A stretch of DNA of 64,000 bases from Puccinia triticina (GCF_026914185.1 NC_070566.1:5704001-5768000); one strand, 5' to 3'. Positions 22,330 to 33,388 are shown, counted from the stretch's first letter. Translations and numbers: made by a program. Notes: generated by a model from the sequence alone, not told the origin.

Positions 22330-22620
22330 AAGGATGTTAGTATTATTATCATATTATTTGTTTTCTTGTGCTTGTACTAAGTTGTTTGAGTTTCCAGTGC
22401 CTATGTCGAGTTCTTCCCTGGGGTAAAATCACCATAAAAGAAAAAAATCGATAGATAATAGTAAAGCTAAAAAAAATCATATAAGGATAAAAAAATGTTT
22501 TGTCTCTTTTTATTTTATTTTTTTTTTTTACTTTTTTTTTTTTTTTTTTGTAAAGTATCTATTTTTATTTTATTTATTTTATCTTTTATGTTATGTTAGT
22601 CTGAAATGAATCCTTCAACA

Positions 22621-22910
22621 CCCCTCCCCCAACTTAAAAGGTTGTCCTCAACCTCTTGAGAGAAAAGTAAGTGTTTGTAAGAGAAAAAAAAGGTAAGCTT
22701 TTTTTTTTTTTTTCTTTTGTTTTCTTTTTGAGAGAGAATTTTTATGAAGAACAGAGATGCAGAAAATAGATGAGTGTGAGTCTTGAAAGATTGACCTGGG
22801 TAAGCAAAAGTGACCAGAGAAAGCTGGGGAGAGGTTTGTTTTTTTTATTTATTTCATTTTATTTTTAAATGAGTGAATATTTTTAAGGAAAGTGGATCCT
22901 CCCCCAACTT
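22621..22910 (-). promoter_or_regulatory. Two extra polypurine-tract copies after pol of gypsy C
   Basis: The core AAGTTGGGGGAGG occurs again at 22910-22898 (19 bases after the pol stop) and at 22635-22623 (after GAGGACAACCTTTT). Neither borders an LTR. They may be internal (central) polypurine tracts or mark an older 3' end of the element. Poly-T/poly-A stretches lie at about 22510-22550 and 22695-22715. Confidence 0.55.
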
Positions 22911-22928
22911 TTTTATGAAAAAGAATAA

Positions 22929-25900
22929 TTAATGTTTGTGTTGTTTGAACAGTTTAGTCTCCTGCCCAGGAGATAGAACAAAGTTGGAATTGTTGGCCAG
23001 CTCATTGTCAGAGTCTTCAGGTGGGTTATCTTCCAAGTTGTCCTCTTCCTCTGATGAATCTGGTTGATCTGGATCTTCGTCTTGTCGAATTTCTTCAAGT
23101 TCCCGTCCACGAGGATAAAACCGTTTGATATGGGAAGCTGCGTAAGCCCTTTTAAGTTCTACACCATCCAATTCCTCCAAGACATAAGATCCTTTTGGTA
23201 ATTGTTTGGTAATTCTAAATGGCCCATTCCATCGGTTTGCAAAAAGTTTTCCCCATTGGTCTTCCAAACTCTTATTATAGATCAGAACCAATTCGCCAGG
23301 TTTCAGAGGTTTTCGAAGTCGTGCTGCCATCTTTCTATCCCAGTACCGGACAGAAGATTCCCTTACTTTCATCAGTTTTTCGTGAGCTATCACTAGAATT
23401 TCTTCCCGTCGTTCTAACTGCTTTGTTCGAGCTTCTAAGAGTTCTTCCGTAGTTTTGATTTCCGTCCAATCAATTCCTAGATAGGTGTCCATCTCCAGAT
23501 CAACTGGTAAAACTGCTTTTTGTCCAAAAACAAGCTCAAATGGCGAGTATCCTGTGGTCCGCTTTGTTGATATCCTGTCGGAAAAGAGCACTAAAGCCAG
23601 ATATTCTCTCCATTTTCCTCCAGATTCGCCGCACATCTTGATCAAGGTGTCTTTAATTGGTCGGTGTCCTCTTTCGATCATTCCGTTGGCCTCAGGATAG
23701 TAAGGTGTAGGTGGTTTAAAATGTGCACCAATCTTTTCTACAGCTTTGATAAACTCATTCTTGAATTCAGGTCCATTGTCCGCAGTAACCGTCTTGATTG
23801 CCCCGTATCGATAAACCCATTCTTCCAAGAGAAACTTTGCGATTGTTGCAGATGTTAGCTTGACCAAAGGTGCTGCCTCCACCCATCCTGATAAGTCATC
23901 TCGAGCTACAAGTAGATATTTATATCTTCCAGCCTTGATGTGACAGACGTCCAGCGCTACTCGTCCGAATAAAGTGTTTTCTCCAGTTGGATTTCGAATT
24001 TCCCTAGGTACTAGTGGGTCTCTCTTTTGACAGGGTTCACAGCTTTGTACCCATAAACGGACCTTTTTCTTCAGACTTGGCCACCAAAATCGGCAGACTA
24101 GGCGTTGGTATGTTTCTTCACGTCCTCGATGACCAAGCTCCTCGTGAAACTTCCGTAAGAGTCTACTTTGATAAGATATGTTTGAGATTACTAGTTGCGC
24201 CATTGGAGAGTGTCTACGCATCAGTCGTCCATCTTGAATAAAGTAGTTGACTGATTTCCGCCTGAGTTTCTGAAATTCTTGAGGATCCAAGCTTTCAGGT
24301 TTACGTAACGTTTGCAAATAGTCCTTGAGATCTTTCCAAAATCCAGGCGCCTCCCATTCCAAAAGATGTGTAGAAGCTGAAATCATTTTGAACCAAGAGC
24401 AGGCTTTGATTACTGGTTCCTCTTCGTCGAAATCTTCCGCGTCCTCGTAGAATTCGTCTTCTTCATCACTTATTGGTCGTCTTGACAAGGCATCCGGCAT
24501 AGTGAATGTTTTACCAGGTTGGTGAACCATGTCAAATGAGAAAAGCTGAATGAATGCTACCCATCTGGTCATAGGTGCATTTGGAAGGGATGGTGAGTTG
24601 ATCATTTGGATTAAAGATTGTGCATCCACTTGCAACTCAAAGTGTTGACCCCACAGTAGTGTTTGTAGTTTCTTGAGGATCCTGGCTACGCCACAGAGTT
24701 CTAGCTTTGGCTGAGAATATTTTGACTCCACCGGTGAGAAGACAACTGATTCATAAAGGACTGGTCGAATGAGTCCTGTTTCTAGTTCTTGTTGAGAAAG
24801 TACTCCTCCTGCCGCAATGAAGCTGGAATCCACAGCTAAGATAATAAGTCCGGCATCTTCAGAATAGTCAAGGCTTTTCAAGGTGATATCTTCTCCAATG
24901 ATTTCTTTGAGCCGGTTGAAAGCTTGATCACAGTCCTCGTCCCAGACCCATTTGATATCCTTTTGTGTGAGCTTCCTGAGAGGTGCAGCAATTTCTGACA
25001 GATTTTTGATAAAAATTCTGACATAGGTTACTATTCCCAGGAAGCCTCGAAGTTCTGTGACATTATTCGGAGTAGGCCAGGTTGAGATTTTGTTTTTCTT
25101 CTGGGATGACACACGCCTTCCTTCTCTGCAGACCACGTGTCCAACAATGTCCAAAGCAGGTACACAACACGCAAACTTCTTTCCTGAGATGGTAAGTCCT
25201 GCTTCTTCAATCCGAAATAAAACTCTTTCAAGAGTTTGAGCGTATTCCCAAATAAACCGCCGAATTCCCGGATTTTCTTCTAGTGTCTCATCATTGTATG
25301 TTGAAACAGGTCCTTTTATACCGCCATCGTCAATAAATACGCCTACGTGTTCGGGTATCTCGTCCTGGAGGATCCACATCATTTGAGCTTGGTAAACCGC
25401 CACAGAATTTGTTGCTCCTTGGGGAAGCCTGGTAAGTTGGAATCTTCCTAGTGGTGTATCAAAGGTGGTTAAGGGTCTTGACTCTGGGGCCAATTCTCTT
25501 TCGTCGTAGCCGCCCATGATATCGCCTAGTCCGTAACAGGCGCGCCCTGCAAAGGATTCCACAAATTCTTCTGTTGCAGGAGGTAGCCCAGCATCCTTGA
25601 TGGTGACCTTGTTCATTTCTTGTAAGTCATGAACAATTCTTAGTTTTCCATCATGCTTGAGGACACAGAAAACTGGGCTGGAGTAGCTGGATGTTGATTG
25701 TTTGTAAAGTTTGTTTTGTATACGTTCCCGTACTTGCTCCACGTATTCGTCCTTAATTGCCGCAGGTATTGGAATTGGTTTTTTCTGCCAAGGTTGGTGA
25801 TCCACTACTGGTATAATATACGGTAGACCATAGGAATGTTTCAAGAGTCCTCTCTCCTCCGGGGTGAATGCTATTGCTTTTTCCCGAATTACAATTAAGT

Positions 25901-26573
25901 GCTTGAAGAGCTTCAATTCTTCTTCCCAAAGCCATCCTTCTGGTCCAAAGTTGACTACCTTCAGGCGTTCTTCTGTAATCCTGGCGGTGGTTTTGAATTC
26001 AGGAGGATTTGGTGTGAGTGGTGTCTTGTACGGATCTCGTGAGAGTGGTGGTCGTTGAAGAGGTGGATTTAGCATTTGAGGAATGGGTTGGTTGATGGGC
26101 CGGATTTTCTTTGCCGCAGGCTTGTACTTGGTCATGCACCATAGGCTTCCGTCTTTCCAGCTCTGACATAATTTGGTTTGAACCGTTAATCCTAGGCCTT
26201 TTGCAAATAGACGTCCCATCTCTTGGTAGCTAATTGGTTTTGTTGGTCGAGATAATTGTACAGTATTGATAGATGAAATCGGTCCGGAGATCTTGGAAGT
26301 TTGAAATTTTTTATCGTGTTTTATCGTTTTCGTATTGGTAAGTCCAGTCGTGCTTGTTTTACAGATTTTTAATAGTAGAAGGAAAATAATCAATATGCTC
26401 TTTTTTAATAGCATAAATTTAAAGAAATATTTTTTAATTTGTTTTGGTAGTTTTTTGAATAAATCAAGAAAAAATGTTTTGAGCCAGTCTAGAAAACCCG
26501 GCGTTCGAGATATAACCCTCTCGACTAGCTTCAGTGAGTTATTCCCTAGGTGAACACCGGTGATCATAAAAAA
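22929..26573 (-). CDS. Pol of gypsy C: RT, RNase H, integrase (intact)
   Basis: The frame is open for 1212 codons from the frameshift site to TAA at 22929. RT: FCVLKHDGKLRIVHDLQEMN, RLPQGATNSVAVYQ and catalytic FIDDGG. RNase H: LAVDSSFIAAGGVLSQQ and VDAQSLIQM. Integrase: zinc finger HEELGHRG...SCEPCQKR, then the D, D, E set in ALDVCHIKAG, TVTADNGPEFKNEF and EANGMIERGHRPIKDT. An acidic tail (SSEEEDNLEDN) ends the protein. An ATG (26567) overlaps the gag stop, so re-initiation is a second possible way to make pol. Confidence 0.92.
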   Translation of the reverse strand, partial: FFMITGVHLGNNSLKLVERVISRTPGFLDWLKTFFLDLFKKLPKQIKKYFFKFMLLKKSILIIFLLLLKICKTSTTGLTNTKTIKHDKKFQTSKISGPISSINTVQLSRPTKPISYQEMGRLFAKGLGLTVQTKLCQSWKDGSLWCMTKYKPAAKKIRPINQPIPQMLNPPLQRPPLSRDPYKTPLTPNPPEFKTTARITEERLKVVNFGPEGWLWEEELKLFKHLIVIREKAIAFTPEERGLLKHSYGLPYIIPVVDHQPWQKKPIPIPAAIKDEYVEQVRERIQNKLYKQSTSSYSSPVFCVLKHDGKLRIVHDLQEMNKVTIKDAGLPPATEEFVESFAGRACYGLGDIMGGYDERELAPESRPLTTFDTPLGRFQLTRLPQGATNSVAVYQAQMMWILQDEIPEHVGVFIDDGGIKGPVSTYNDETLEENPGIRRFIWEYAQTLERVLFRIEEAGLTISGKKFACCVPALDIVGHVVCREGRRVSSQKKNKISTWPTPNNVTELRGFLGIVTYVRIFIKNLSEIAAPLRKLTQKDIKWVWDEDCDQAFNRLKEIIGEDITLKSLDYSEDAGLIILAVDSSFIAAGGVLSQQELETGLIRPVLYESVVFSPVESKYSQPKLELCGVARILKKLQTLLWGQHFELQVDAQSLIQMINSPSLPNAPMTRWVAFIQLFSFDMVHQPGKTFTMPDALSRRPISDEEDEFYEDAEDFDEEEPVIKACSWFKMISASTHLLEWEAPGFWKDLKDYLQTLRKPESLDPQEFQKLRRKSVNYFIQDGRLMRRHSPMAQLVISNISYQSRLLRKFHEELGHRGREETYQRLVCRFWWPSLKKKVRLWVQSCEPCQKRDPLVPREIRNPTGENTLFGRVALDVCHIKAGRYKYLLVARDDLSGWVEAAPLVKLTSATIAKFLLEEWVYRYGAIKTVTADNGPEFKNEFIKAVEKIGAHFKPPTPYYPEANGMIERGHRPIKDTLIKMCGESGGKWREYLALVLFSDRISTKRTTGYSPFELVFGQKAVLPVDLEMDTYLGIDWTEIKTTEELLEARTKQLERREEILVIAHEKLMKVRESSVRYWDRKMAARLRKPLKPGELVLIYNKSLEDQWGKLFANRWNGPFRITKQLPKGSYVLEELDGVELKRAYAASHIKRFYPRGRELEEIRQDEDPDQPDSSEEEDNLEDNPPEDSDNELANNSNFVLSPGQETKLFKQHKH

Positions 26574-29104
26574 TGCTGAATAGATTTCTTCGTAAACATT
26601 TGATGTTCTTCATTATCCGCCTGGTTAGGAGTTGATCCAGTAAATGGCCTTATTATATTGGCACTAAGGTCCTTCCTGTTATCCCAGCCTCGTCCGTGAC
26701 CAATCCTAGCTAGAGGTACAGATATTCTCCTGTTTTTAGTTCCTTGGAAAGAGAGTGTTTCACCGGTTTCGTGGTACTCCAAAGTGCAGTTGTAGTCGAA
26801 AAGAAAAGGTCGTCCTAGAATACAGTCCTGTGCTTTTGGCGAAACAAAAAGATGGGCTGGTCCGGAAAATCGTCCGATTCCAACTGGACAGTTTTCAGCT
26901 ACACCAGTTATATCACACCTAGCTCCGCCCACTCCTTTCATAGGTATGTTGACTGATACTATTTCTAGGTCCCAGTCATCTGCTACAGTTTGAGGCATGA
27001 CATTAACCATGGATCCGGAATCAACCATAAAGTCAACCTTAGCTCCCCCAATTTCGGCTGTTACGTATCCTAAGGCGCAGCTATAGTAGCAAGGGTCTGA
27101 TGGATCTTCTTCTTGTGGAGGGTTGGCCATTGCCGCAGCAACCTTGGTAGTTTCCATAGCCATGTAAGTTGTTGTATTCTTCCCTTGGAGACGTCCTTGT
27201 AGCTTAGCAATGATTTGCTCCGTATAAGATGGCGAAATAGCTGTGAGTTGAGCAAATGTTGTTGGGATTTTAACGTGATCTAAATCCTGTAGCAAGGCGT
27301 TCTCTGGTGAATCCTTCTTGGTAACAGGTGGGGTTTGGGCTCGGCTCCAAACTTTCTCTGGCGCTCTTCTGGGAGTTTCCTTTTGAGTAAGGTCGGCTAT
27401 TTCGTCTTCTTGATCCACATCCATATCGTCTTTTTCAGGTTCCTGGATCCTAACATTACGACGTCCTTTCTGGGCTTCAGATCGAGTAATTGCGTGAGTT
27501 TTTAGGTAGTTCTCGGCTCCAAGTTGAGGTGGTTGCCAGTCAATGGTCTGTGCTGAAGTTTGCACAACTGGACCATTCCCTGTTGAGGCATTTCCAGTTT
27601 GTCGTGATTCTGCCAGATTCCTTATTGCGTCTTGCATTTGAGGGTCCGCCGAAGCTGTCGCCACTACCGATCGTATAGGTCTAGAAGATACCCAAGGTAT
27701 TTGTTGTCCGTTTGGCAAGAAGTAATCCTTGCCCCTGCGAATCACTAATCCTTGGCGTTCATCCTTAGCTAGATCGGGGCATTTAAAGGTTGTATGCCCA
27801 TCCCGTAGACAATAGTAGCAAATCTTGCTTTCGTATAATGGAGTTGCTGGTCGAGTATTTCCGCGGGCGAATTCAGGTTTGTTGGAAGATCCAGGTTGAT
27901 TGTAGGAGACAGGTAGAACACTTCTCAATTGTTGTTTAAGAGCAGCAAGTTCTTGCATTACTTCATCCATTTTGTTATCAACCACCTTAGCAGTAGGAGC
28001 TTCCGCAATCATTCGGTCTCGTCGTTGACTATCTCCTTTCTTTGCGTCTAGAGATTTCTGCATTACTTGGTTTGATTCGGAAAAGCTTGAGAAGTTAACG
28101 TATCCTTCATCGATTCGGATTTCAGTTTCTGCCGCTGCCACAAGATCATCCCATTTGGGTGCCTTGTTGCTTCCGTCCTTGGCTTTTGGGAGTTGCCCTT
28201 TGTTGACTAGGGTTCGTTTAATGCTTCTTTGACTTTCGTTCGAAAAGGCACTCAAGAATAACAGGGCCGCGTCCTCCTCCTTGCTAATATGATCATTCTT
28301 GACAAGGTACTTGAGGATTGAGGTGAATTTCCCAAGGTAAGATTTGTAGTCTCGGTAGTTTGTAATCCCGCTCTTGGCTTGTTGTTTAGCTAATTTGATT
28401 AGGTCGTCCGTGGTGTACATAATGGTGTTATCTAAGTCCCCCCACGTTTTGACCATTTCTTTTCGTAATTTTTTCCAGTCGCAGTCGTTGTATCCGTCCA
28501 TCTCCTCGAGTTCGCTCTTGAGTTCCTCCGTCCGCACAAATCGTCCAATCTGAAGCGCCTTATCGTAATCCGTCGCTTGGAAAGCATTGGCCGTTCTTTC
28601 GAAACGTTTTAAGAACTTCATGAATTGGTTGCCATCATAGAAGAGACCAGGTTCCTTAATAATGACCGGTTTGACTTGTTGGACCGCTGGTGGTTGGTAG
28701 TACTGCGGATAAAAAGCTTGTGGATGCTGAATAGGTGGTTGCTGAAACGGTGGAGGTGGGACCGGTTGTTGTCGTTGTTGAAATTGAGGTTGATACATAG
28801 GTTCTCGAATATTTTCCGTGTTGTGGATTCCGTACCCGGATATAGGTTGACGTGGAGTATTGTTACGTTGCGGTAAGTTAGTGTTTTGAGGAGTTTCGTC
28901 TGAATCTGACAATTCATCTTCATATTGGTCTCTGAGTTGAAGGTCGATTCCCTTTCCTTTGTCTTTTCTGGGTGGTGCAGGTGGATTCGTCGTATCCGTA
29001 TTCCAATTCAAGGCTGAAGTTCCGGCCACAGGTCTGTTCCTAAAAGGGGTCGATGGAGGAGCGAATCCATTTTCCAAATCTGGTGCGCTGAACGGTAAAC
29101 TCAT
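26564..29104 (-). CDS. Gag-protease of gypsy C (intact)
   Basis: The 846-residue protein starts at ATG 29104. After a Pro/Gln-rich N-terminus (about residues 50-150) come the capsid-like part (FYDGNQFMKFLKRFERTANA, LGKFTSILKYLVKNDHI), a zinc knuckle CYYCLRDGHTTFKC (C-x2-C-x4-H-x4-C), an acidic linker, and a retropepsin with DFMVDSGSMVNVMP and CILGRPFLFD. Protease is thus in the gag frame and pol alone needs the -1 shift. Confidence 0.9.
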   Translation of the reverse strand: MSLPFSAPDLENGFAPPSTPFRNRPVAGTSALNWNTDTTNPPAPPRKDKGKGIDLQLRDQYEDELSDSDETPQNTNLPQRNNTPRQPISGYGIHNTENIREPMYQPQFQQRQQPVPPPPFQQPPIQHPQAFYPQYYQPPAVQQVKPVIIKEPGLFYDGNQFMKFLKRFERTANAFQATDYDKALQIGRFVRTEELKSELEEMDGYNDCDWKKLRKEMVKTWGDLDNTIMYTTDDLIKLAKQQAKSGITNYRDYKSYLGKFTSILKYLVKNDHISKEEDAALLFLSAFSNESQRSIKRTLVNKGQLPKAKDGSNKAPKWDDLVAAAETEIRIDEGYVNFSSFSESNQVMQKSLDAKKGDSQRRDRMIAEAPTAKVVDNKMDEVMQELAALKQQLRSVLPVSYNQPGSSNKPEFARGNTRPATPLYESKICYYCLRDGHTTFKCPDLAKDERQGLVIRRGKDYFLPNGQQIPWVSSRPIRSVVATASADPQMQDAIRNLAESRQTGNASTGNGPVVQTSAQTIDWQPPQLGAENYLKTHAITRSEAQKGRRNVRIQEPEKDDMDVDQEDEIADLTQKETPRRAPEKVWSRAQTPPVTKKDSPENALLQDLDHVKIPTTFAQLTAISPSYTEQIIAKLQGRLQGKNTTTYMAMETTKVAAAMANPPQEEDPSDPCYYSCALGYVTAEIGGAKVDFMVDSGSMVNVMPQTVADDWDLEIVSVNIPMKGVGGARCDITGVAENCPVGIGRFSGPAHLFVSPKAQDCILGRPFLFDYNCTLEYHETGETLSFQGTKNRRISVPLARIGHGRGWDNRKDLSANIIRPFTGSTPNQADNEEHQMFTKKSIQHFL
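26567..26573 (-). promoter_or_regulatory. -1 frameshift heptamer of gypsy C
   Basis: Zero-frame codons are CAT TTT TTA TGA; the heptamer T TTT TTA directly precedes the gag stop. In the -1 frame translation runs straight into pol. Identical to the site of element A. A CACCGGTG palindrome follows within ten bases, but no long stem is obvious. Confidence 0.75.
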
Positions 29105-29704
29105 GTTGTCTTGTTGATTCCTAGTTTTGTAATATCACGATCTGTTGATAACTGTTTTTACTGTGCTCTGAAAAAGTAACAATAATATCTGGTCTCTGGT
29201 CTCTTTACCAGGGCAAATTGGGGGTTATTTCTTATATTTTGATATCAAAAATTACTTAACAATCTGGGAAGTACTGTTCAACAGTCTACCAATTTATCCA
29301 AATTCCTAGGGTCGTTCTGCCCGTCTTTTGGTTTAATAAATCAGGCTGCTCCTTCTAGTAGTTCCAAAGTTCTCTTCAACAGACCCCTAACTTATCCAGA
29401 TTCCTAAGGTCTTTCTGCCCGTCTCCTGGTTTAATAAGTTATGCTGCTTCTTCAAGATCCTCGTCTCAGAGTGGTCGTAACGTTTCTTTTCAGAGGTACG
29501 TAATTCGTTTCGTAAGATGGTGTCTAATATTTGACTAGTTGTCCAACAGAATAACTGAATATGCCGTCGAGTTCGTAGATTTTGTGGATGAATTTGATCC
29601 TTTCGCCGCTAGAAGTCGTTTTCCTTTGACGTTATTTCGAGTCGTTGAAATCGGTAATACGGTGTTGATCGAAAAAGGTTATCCTATCACGTTGGGGACT
29701 CCCT
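29105..29704 (-). other. Leader of gypsy C with a tandem duplication
   Basis: The 600 bases between 5' LTR and gag hold a direct repeat of about 97 bases (about 29275-29355 and 29372-29452) sharing CTTCAACAG, TTATCCA, ATTCCTA, TTCTGCCCGTC and TGGTTTAATAA. The repeat could be part of the RNA packaging or dimerisation region. Confidence 0.6.
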
Positions 29705-29794
29705 TGTAAGACTCAAAAGTGGTTGTGAAACCCTTTTGCTGAATGGAGAAGGGGATGAAGGAGGTGCAAGCTCTGCCCTTCTATACTACCAGCT

Positions 29795-29825
<31 letters not shown>

Positions 29826-30607
29826 TTAATAAGTGATAGGAGTGGTTAGCTCAAGATAAATTTCTCGTGACACAGTATAAAAAAGGTTGTTATTCAGTAT
29901 GTAAGAGTTGTTATATGTAAGTAAGAGGGTTGAGTGGGTACGTAAGTGTTTTTGGGTGATGGGTGAGTATAAAACTTGATGAGTAATAAACTGAGGAACT
30001 ACAAATGGGGGGGAAGAGAGCTCCTTATATAGACAAATGTGAGGGATTTTAGCTCCAGGGCAGCCCCTGAGTGAGGTATTTTAGCTGGCCTGGGCTGTAC
30101 AACATGAGGGAGTTAAGAGGGAGTGGCTGTGTACAATTTATGCAAGGGGTGCATACATGAGGAGGGGCTGTGCCAGATGATGTCATAATTCATGCAAGGG
30201 GCGCATAAGCTGTGCAGGGAATGATCATGTGATGTAATAAGACCAAACAAAGTGGAGTTAGAAGGAACTAGAATGCGGGGAACCATTCATTCAAAGGGGC
30301 ACAGCCTGCAGGGGCAGTGCTGCATGATATAATGTACATAACAAACAAACCCAAACCAATATATGTAGTGGAGATAGAATGGTGCGGGGAATGTGGCTTG
30401 AGGCGCCTGACAGGTGGTTGACTGGGTGCTACAGGTTGTCCAAAGGGTCTAACTTCCAGTGTAGTGGGGCTCCAGTGATGCTTCCAGTGGGGAATAGGGG
30501 TTACTTTAGCCGTGGTGTCCATTCAAGGTGTCCAATGGATGGTATCTTGAGGCCTTCTATATGTACATGAGAAAAACTTTTGATTTTTCACATTTTCGAG
30601 TACCACA
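29705..30607 (-). repeat. 5' LTR of gypsy C
   Basis: This copy drives gag-pol on the minus strand. Its inner border is followed by AGGGAGTCCCCAACGTGATA rather than a TGG-starting tRNA primer site, so primer use is not the common 3'-CCA type or the site has diverged. Confidence 0.92.
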
Positions 30608-31189
30608 CCGGCCCTCAAGGTTATCAACAGGTCGGCTGGCCCCAGAAATGAGCTAACCTTCCCAACAAGTCACAGGACTAGTTGACCTGTCCGTTGGCCC
30701 AAGGTCAGAAACTCACCTGAAAAAGTGAATTTTCTGAGACCACCAGTACGATCTGCCAAGCGTGCTCACGGATCGTACATAGAAGAAAAAAAAAAATGTT
30801 GGACTTCGCACCGTTTGCTCTTCATGATAAGTAGAGATTGCGGTATATGATGTTGATTAAGGTGGATGTTGATATGAAGATTCTTGTTATTGCAGTGGTT
30901 GTAAGCAATTGCACCGGTGAGCAAGCAATCTCCTGATGTAGGTGCGGTCGCCGGATTGACTCTCTTGTTGAATGATTTTTGCTGCTTGGATCTCATCATG
31001 ACCCTGGGCCCCGCGGCCAACGTCTGGGTAATCCCAGGGACCCAGCCTGAAGCCCAACGTCCGGGTAGGATTCGTGGCCTAGCCGCCGTCAGGGGCAGCC
31101 CAACCTTCCTGACATACACTCTTCCCAACGTCCGCCGTGCAAAGTATTACTGCAGGGGCGGAGAGGGGGTGGCCAACGTCGTACCAGAC

Positions 31190-31325
31190 GTCTGCCGGCC
31201 GTCCAACTGCACCCGTGGTGTACACAACTGTGCACTCCAAAATCTTTGGAGTACGCAACTGTGCACTCCAACATATTTGGAGTGCACTACTTTGCACCTC
31301 AAAAAATTGGAGTTCATCAAATGAG
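31190..31325 (-). repeat. Third, internal array of MULE-type GGAGT palindromes
   Basis: GTGCACTCCAAAATCTTTGGAG and similar palindromes recur four times, preceded by CCGTGGTGTACAC, which mirrors GTACACCACGG at the inner border of the left MULE end (about 18735-18750). The terminal GGGGCAGGC part is missing. It may be a truncated second terminal repeat. Confidence 0.6.
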
Positions 31326-31451
31326 AGCCTGAAAATCATGTAAATAAATTTCTTAGCCAACAAAACCAAGAACTGAAACAAGAAAATAAACAGAGAAAGT
31401 TTTTATAGGTATAAGGAAACCAAGTAGGCAAACAAGAAAAAAAACATGCAA

Positions 31452-32150
31452 TCAAGAGATTTGAGACTCCAAATCCTTATAGAGAGCCATGCCCTTTTGA
31501 AACAAGTTCAAACAACCCTTAACGGTCTTGGAAGTTGACTTTGAACCCAGTATAGGTGGGATTGGCATGACCCCATCCATCCCCCCCACATTTGCCAAGA
31601 CCCAGTGATTACCATTAATGTGGAGCAGATAAACTGGGTCAGGGATGCTGGAGATCGGGGGGTTTGGAATTGTAGGAAGATAGGAATAACAGCCTGAGAT
31701 TGAAAGGAAAACTACTGGCCTCACATAAGTGTTTGAGATAATTTGTCCATGGGACAATTTGTTGAGCCACTTTGACAGAGTGGCCTTAGTTTGTTTGTTC
31801 AGCTTGAGGCCATTGATGATCTTTGTGATTTCTGCATCGCCGCCCTGTAATTTCGAATAAGCTGTCCTGTTTTTCAAGGCCTCTTCAACCATCTTGTTAC
31901 GGACCCGCCACCACCCATCACTTTTTTCTGTGTAGCGGAGTGCTTGTGCCAAGCAATGAAACCCACAATTCTCATCTCTGCTTGGATCCCAAATTCCTCG
32001 AACCGCGTCTTCCAGGTGTGTTGGAATCTGGGAAATGTATTTGAGCTAAACAGGAATGTCAGTTTAGCGCCTATGACACAATGAATGAAACATGAAATTA
32101 CTTTCACAGCTTCCTCACTTGGGCTAGCTTCATTTTCTTGGATAGCTGCT
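31452..32150 (-). pseudogene. OTU-like cysteine protease domain, C-terminal part of the MULE protein
   Basis: Exon 32045-31452 (acceptor TTTAG before it) encodes RGIWDPSRDENCGFHCLAQA, resembling the OTU catalytic block D-x-x-C-G-F, and later YLLHINGNHWVLANVGG with the candidate catalytic His. A short preceding exon (about 32150-32102) encodes IQENEASPSEEAVK. OTU-like domains are known at the C-terminus of some MULE proteins. Here the exons are cut off from the transposase by about 3.3 kb of foreign sequence. Confidence 0.6.
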
Positions 32151-32159
32151 GTCAGCTGG

Positions 32160-33380
32160 CTACTATGTCAGAGCCACCATGACATAATCTCAAAAGAAAA
32201 CATGAAATATTATTATGTAATAAAGATACACTAGTACTGCTATTACTTGTGATTATAAGACATATAAAACCTGGAAAATTATTCCATATTCTGAATCTAA
32301 GCCTAATTTAACCTAGGGTACCTCACTTCAAGGTACCCTTAATTGTTATTCCTTCCTTGTGTAAATTGACTTCAAAAGTTGAACAGGTGCACCACGTCCC
32401 GTGTGAATGCACCTGTATGCTTGTAAACATAACCACATATGCTTTTACCCCAGTTTCAGTGACAAAACTGAGGTGTTGTGTATAGTTTAGAAGATATTAA
32501 TAATGTTGTGTGGCGCATCCAAGCCCGCGTGCTCTGTAGCCAGGTGCACCTGACAACAGTAGAGCCCTGTTGCCTGGAGCTCAAGCCCCCACGCGTGGTG
32601 TACACATATGCATAATGCATAAACCAGCCCGCAACCAAAGCGCCTGGGTTACCAGTACCCAAGAATGGGCCAGAATACGCCCCAATAGGAATATTACATG
32701 TGTTACATGTACCACACACATGTAATTTACAGCTAGATAAGATATAATAACCACGTCATCAAATATAGACACCTTACACATCTCACCAGACCAGAATACC
32801 CCTTTTAGCGTGTGCAGGAGAGCATAGAAGGCGCCCTAGCTTCCTCCTACGCCTCAGCACACATGACCTACACATGTAATAAATGTATAGAAGGGTTCAA
32901 ATAAACTGCAGCATTCAATGAGCGCCTCCAGAGCATGTATAAAGCACTGCTTACACATGTACAACTCCACAGAATCCAGTTCTAGCACATTCTGTGGCAC
33001 ATTTCCACGGAAATAAGTGTCACACAACCCCCCAACCAGCCCCTATGACGTGGTAAAGATAGTATAAAATCACGCAGAACCTCTGTAATTGGTCCTTGGC
33101 AACCCTTTTATCCAAGCCCCAGGGTTCCACAATCATCAGCGCCCTCTTGCGCAGCTAATTTGCCTCAGACGACGCCCACAAGTGTCCCCATGTCCCCTGG
33201 GCGCCCCTTGAGGCCTGCCTAGGCTATAAAAAGGGCTCTTTCTCCGCCCAAAAGGAGATTCTTCATGCTTATTTACACTATTACATTTTACCTGCCTTCA
33301 ACATGTGCTCAATAGCCTGTTTCCAGCCTGGTAAGACCTTTGGTAGTTATTTTTAGCCTCATTTTTTTGCCAGAAACTGC
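32160..33380. other. Non-coding stretch inside the MULE
   Basis: AT-rich sequence with several ACATGTAA/TTACATGT words and a small palindrome at about 32317-32341 (AGGGTACC...GGTACCCT). No gene is supported. A TATA-like CTATAAAAAGGGC stands at about 33221-33233, roughly 750 bases before the gag-like frame at 33968, and may be a retroelement promoter. Confidence 0.4.
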
Positions 33381-33388
33381 CCAGTGTC

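Larger units (their letters stand above)
18976..30607 (-). mobile_element. Gypsy-type LTR retrotransposon C, young and apparently intact
   Basis: Two LTRs of exactly 903 bp (18976-19878 and 29705-30607) differ at two sites I could find (19571/30300 and about 19797/30526). Both end TGTAAGACTC...GAGTACCACA, and CCGG flanks the element on both sides (18972-18975, 30608-30611). On the minus strand come a 600-base leader, gag-protease (29104-26564), a -1 frameshift site, pol (26567-22929), and a polypurine tract next to the 3' LTR. A spliced gene on the plus strand (20953-22329) sits between pol and the 3' LTR. Total 11.6 kb. No chromodomain. Confidence 0.92.
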
